Below, piece by piece: positions 62,661-64,000 of a stretch of DNA of 64,000 nt. Position 1 is the first letter of the stretch. Every line of letters starts with the position of its first letter. Location: NCBI RefSeq assembly GCF_019649055.1, contig NW_026570245.1:682001-746000 (forward strand), given 5' to 3'. Below the pieces are notes generated by a model. It did not search any database. It saw nothing but the letters and a program-made list of their open reading frames with translations, and had not been told where the DNA came from. The DNA comes from Paramacrobiotus metropolitanus. Lineage: Eukaryota > Tardigrada > Eutardigrada > Parachela > Macrobiotidae. Made by a program: the position numbers and the translations under genes.

Positions 62661-63482
62661 AATGAAGCTGAAGTGTTTAATTTATCGTCCGTTAATACGG
62701 TGGATCCAACATACGCCGCAATCGCGGCTTTGAACCTAAACTCCCCACAACGTGGGTCCACACCGCCTAACGGTGATGGTGGTGGCTATGGTAAGGCCCC
62801 GAACCAGGGTAACTTTGGCTATAGCCAGGGGAATAGCGGCGGAACACAAAGAGGCGGCTACTCTAGAGGCCAAAACGCCAGCTTCAGCGGAAGGCGAGGC
62901 GGCAACAATAACGGCCCCAGACGCAACGCCTTGAGCCAAGGAGGCAGCGGAGGCCAAACTGGCCAACGCCAAGCACAAAACTCCGAAAAAGCTCGTAAGC
63001 CAGAGGACATGTACATCGACCGCATCGAGCGCATGCTCGAAAGGTGGGCCAGGGACAAAGCCATGACCTGTAACTTTTGTCTCTGGGGAAACCACAAGAC
63101 CAACGAATGCGGCTACGCCAACAGGAATCTCCAGGACAATCCTAACCGCAACTGGGTCCTGGATTGGCGCGAGCGGTACATGAAGGGATACCCGACAGGG
63201 GCACAAAATCCCAGCCGCTTTGGCCTGGTGCCACCCAAACAAGCCCGACCACAACGTGGTAGCGGGGGGAACGGCAACCGAAGGCAGTCCACCGGCTCAG
63301 GAAGTGGGTCCGGTGGCGGAAACCGTCAAGGCGGCACAGAACGATATGGCGGACCAGGCGGATTCCAAACACCCGCGACCGAATGGACCGCCTTACCGCC
63401 GCTGACCGACCAGCAGTTGCAGCCAACCAGCAATATTGGCGGCGGCTCTAACCGGGCCAGCCCAACTGCGAGAAACGCCTAA
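62661..63482 (+). pseudogene. Gag nucleocapsid-like protein with CCHC zinc knuckle
   Basis: An open frame of about 270 codons without a clear ATG. The N-terminal third is Gly/Arg/Gln-rich with RGG-like units (GGYSRGQNASFSGRRGGNNN), then a helical segment (DMYIDRIERMLERWARDK) and a retroviral-type knuckle CNFCLWGNHKTNEC (C-x2-C-x4-H-x4-C, at about 63070-63111). Next come WVLDWRERYMKGYP and a Gly-rich tail ending at TAA. GC-rich like 42.5-44.8 kb and unlike the adjacent AT-rich DNA, so it may be the other part of the same retroelement Gag. Confidence 0.6.
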
Positions 63483-63675
63483 GGTCACGGAGTAACGGCA
63501 ACTCACCTGACCTATTACCGGAACCTAAACCGCCGGATATAACTAACCCTTCTGTTAAACTAACTCCAGCTGCTAGAAGGGCAGCGGATCCGGAACCGGC
63601 CGCCCAACCAGCCGCCGGCGGATTCAGGTTTAGCCCCAACCGGCGACTAAGCCACATGACGCTAAAAGTGTGGTA

Positions 63676-64000
63676 ATGCCAGGACGCGTAGAAGACGCGC
63701 CTGGACTGTATGGCCCTAGAAGTGAGGCCAAATCGACAGCCGTCCAACCGGCGGCCAAGTCGGTTTTCGGAGCCTGGGTTAACTCCAAGACCAACCAATC
63801 ACGTGGGAAAGCGAGACGTCGCACCGCGAACATGACGTATCCAAGATCAGCGTCAGAATCATCCTCCGACAGCGCACCGAAAGGATGGTCCGTAAGAAGT
63901 ACGGACAGCGAGGTGGCACCACTAGAAGAGTGGACAGCCGAACCTCTTGAGGCGTCATGTCCCGGGCCCTGCTGGCCCCAGACCGGTGGACGATCCCTCG
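63676..64000 (+). CDS. Open frame running off the window, probably part of the same retroelement
   Basis: Starts at an ATG (MPGRVEDAPGLYGPRSEAKS) and stays open to the end of the window with GC-rich codons (VFGAWVNSKTNQSRGKARRR, SESSSDSAPKGW). It is in a different frame from the zinc-knuckle protein. Between them, 63483-63675 also contains open Pro/Ala-rich stretches (PARRAADPEPAAQPAAGG). No protease or RT motif is reached before the window ends, so the identity is positional. Confidence 0.35.
   Translation, partial: MPGRVEDAPGLYGPRSEAKSTAVQPAAKSVFGAWVNSKTNQSRGKARRRTANMTYPRSASESSSDSAPKGWSVRSTDSEVAPLEEWTAEPLEASCPGPCWPQTGGRSL

Noticed and set aside
1-64000. CRISPR arrays, bacterial operons, rRNA
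   Set aside because: No regularly spaced repeat-spacer arrays, no Shine-Dalgarno-led gene strings and no rRNA-like segments; introns and retroelements show a eukaryotic genome.

Overview
The window is a repeat-rich piece of a metazoan nuclear genome, most likely a small invertebrate. Its split genes use ordinary GT-AG introns, many only about 40 to 110 bp long, with TATA boxes and AATAAA signals. It is dense in LTR retrotransposons, a hAT transposon and foldback/MITE elements. The exact taxon cannot be told from the sequence; an ecdysozoan (nematode, tardigrade or mite-like genome) is only a guess. No complete conventional host gene is recognisable. The best candidates for host or domesticated genes are an intronless 310-residue reading frame at 24680-25612 and a two-exon gene at 28020-28879.

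Layout. 1-9.3 kb: a small zinc-binding reading frame, then short inverted-repeat elements and an (AAGAAACCT)n satellite. 9.9-13.5 kb: a decayed hAT transposase on the minus strand (TTF-type zinc finger, catalytic core, C-terminal dimerisation domain), apparently with two further 3' exons. 15.1-24 kb: a decayed Ty3/gypsy-type retroelement on the minus strand whose DNA is peppered with about thirty copies of an AAAGGTCA/TGACCTTT word in several reading frames. 24.6-29.6 kb: unidentified genes and foldback elements. 29,680-34,466: a structurally complete gypsy element (minus strand) with very short LTRs and a GGTAA target-site duplication; an internal 187-bp tandem duplication puts Gag and Pol in different frames. 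34.5-42 kb: almost entirely MITEs, palindromes and low-complexity DNA.

The most interesting part is 45.0-59.3 kb, a cluster that looks like an endogenised DNA virus or Polinton/adintovirus/bidnavirus-like element. It has a protein-primed family B DNA polymerase (minus, one in-frame stop) and an IAP-type RING-finger fragment. It also has a 3.0-kb cassette bounded by inverted repeats of about 0.6 kb, which carry tandem repeats, a TATA promoter and the first exon of a four-exon gene. Beside these are two more spliced unidentified genes, one built by internal exon duplication, and a second, inverted copy of only the polymerase N-terminal region with its own TATA box and poly(A) signal. No integrase, capsid, ATPase or protease gene of that group is visible, so this is either a partial insertion or an undescribed element type.

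The viral cluster is flanked on both sides by GC-rich Gag-like coding DNA: a coiled-coil and proline-rich part at 42.5-44.8 kb and a CCHC zinc-knuckle part at 62.7-64.0 kb. This fits, but does not prove, insertion into a retroelement. Nearly all coding sequences here show frameshifts, stops or truncation. The exceptions are the 24.7-kb gene and the two spliced genes at 50.6-52.1 and 56.3-57.6 kb, whose intron phases all agree.
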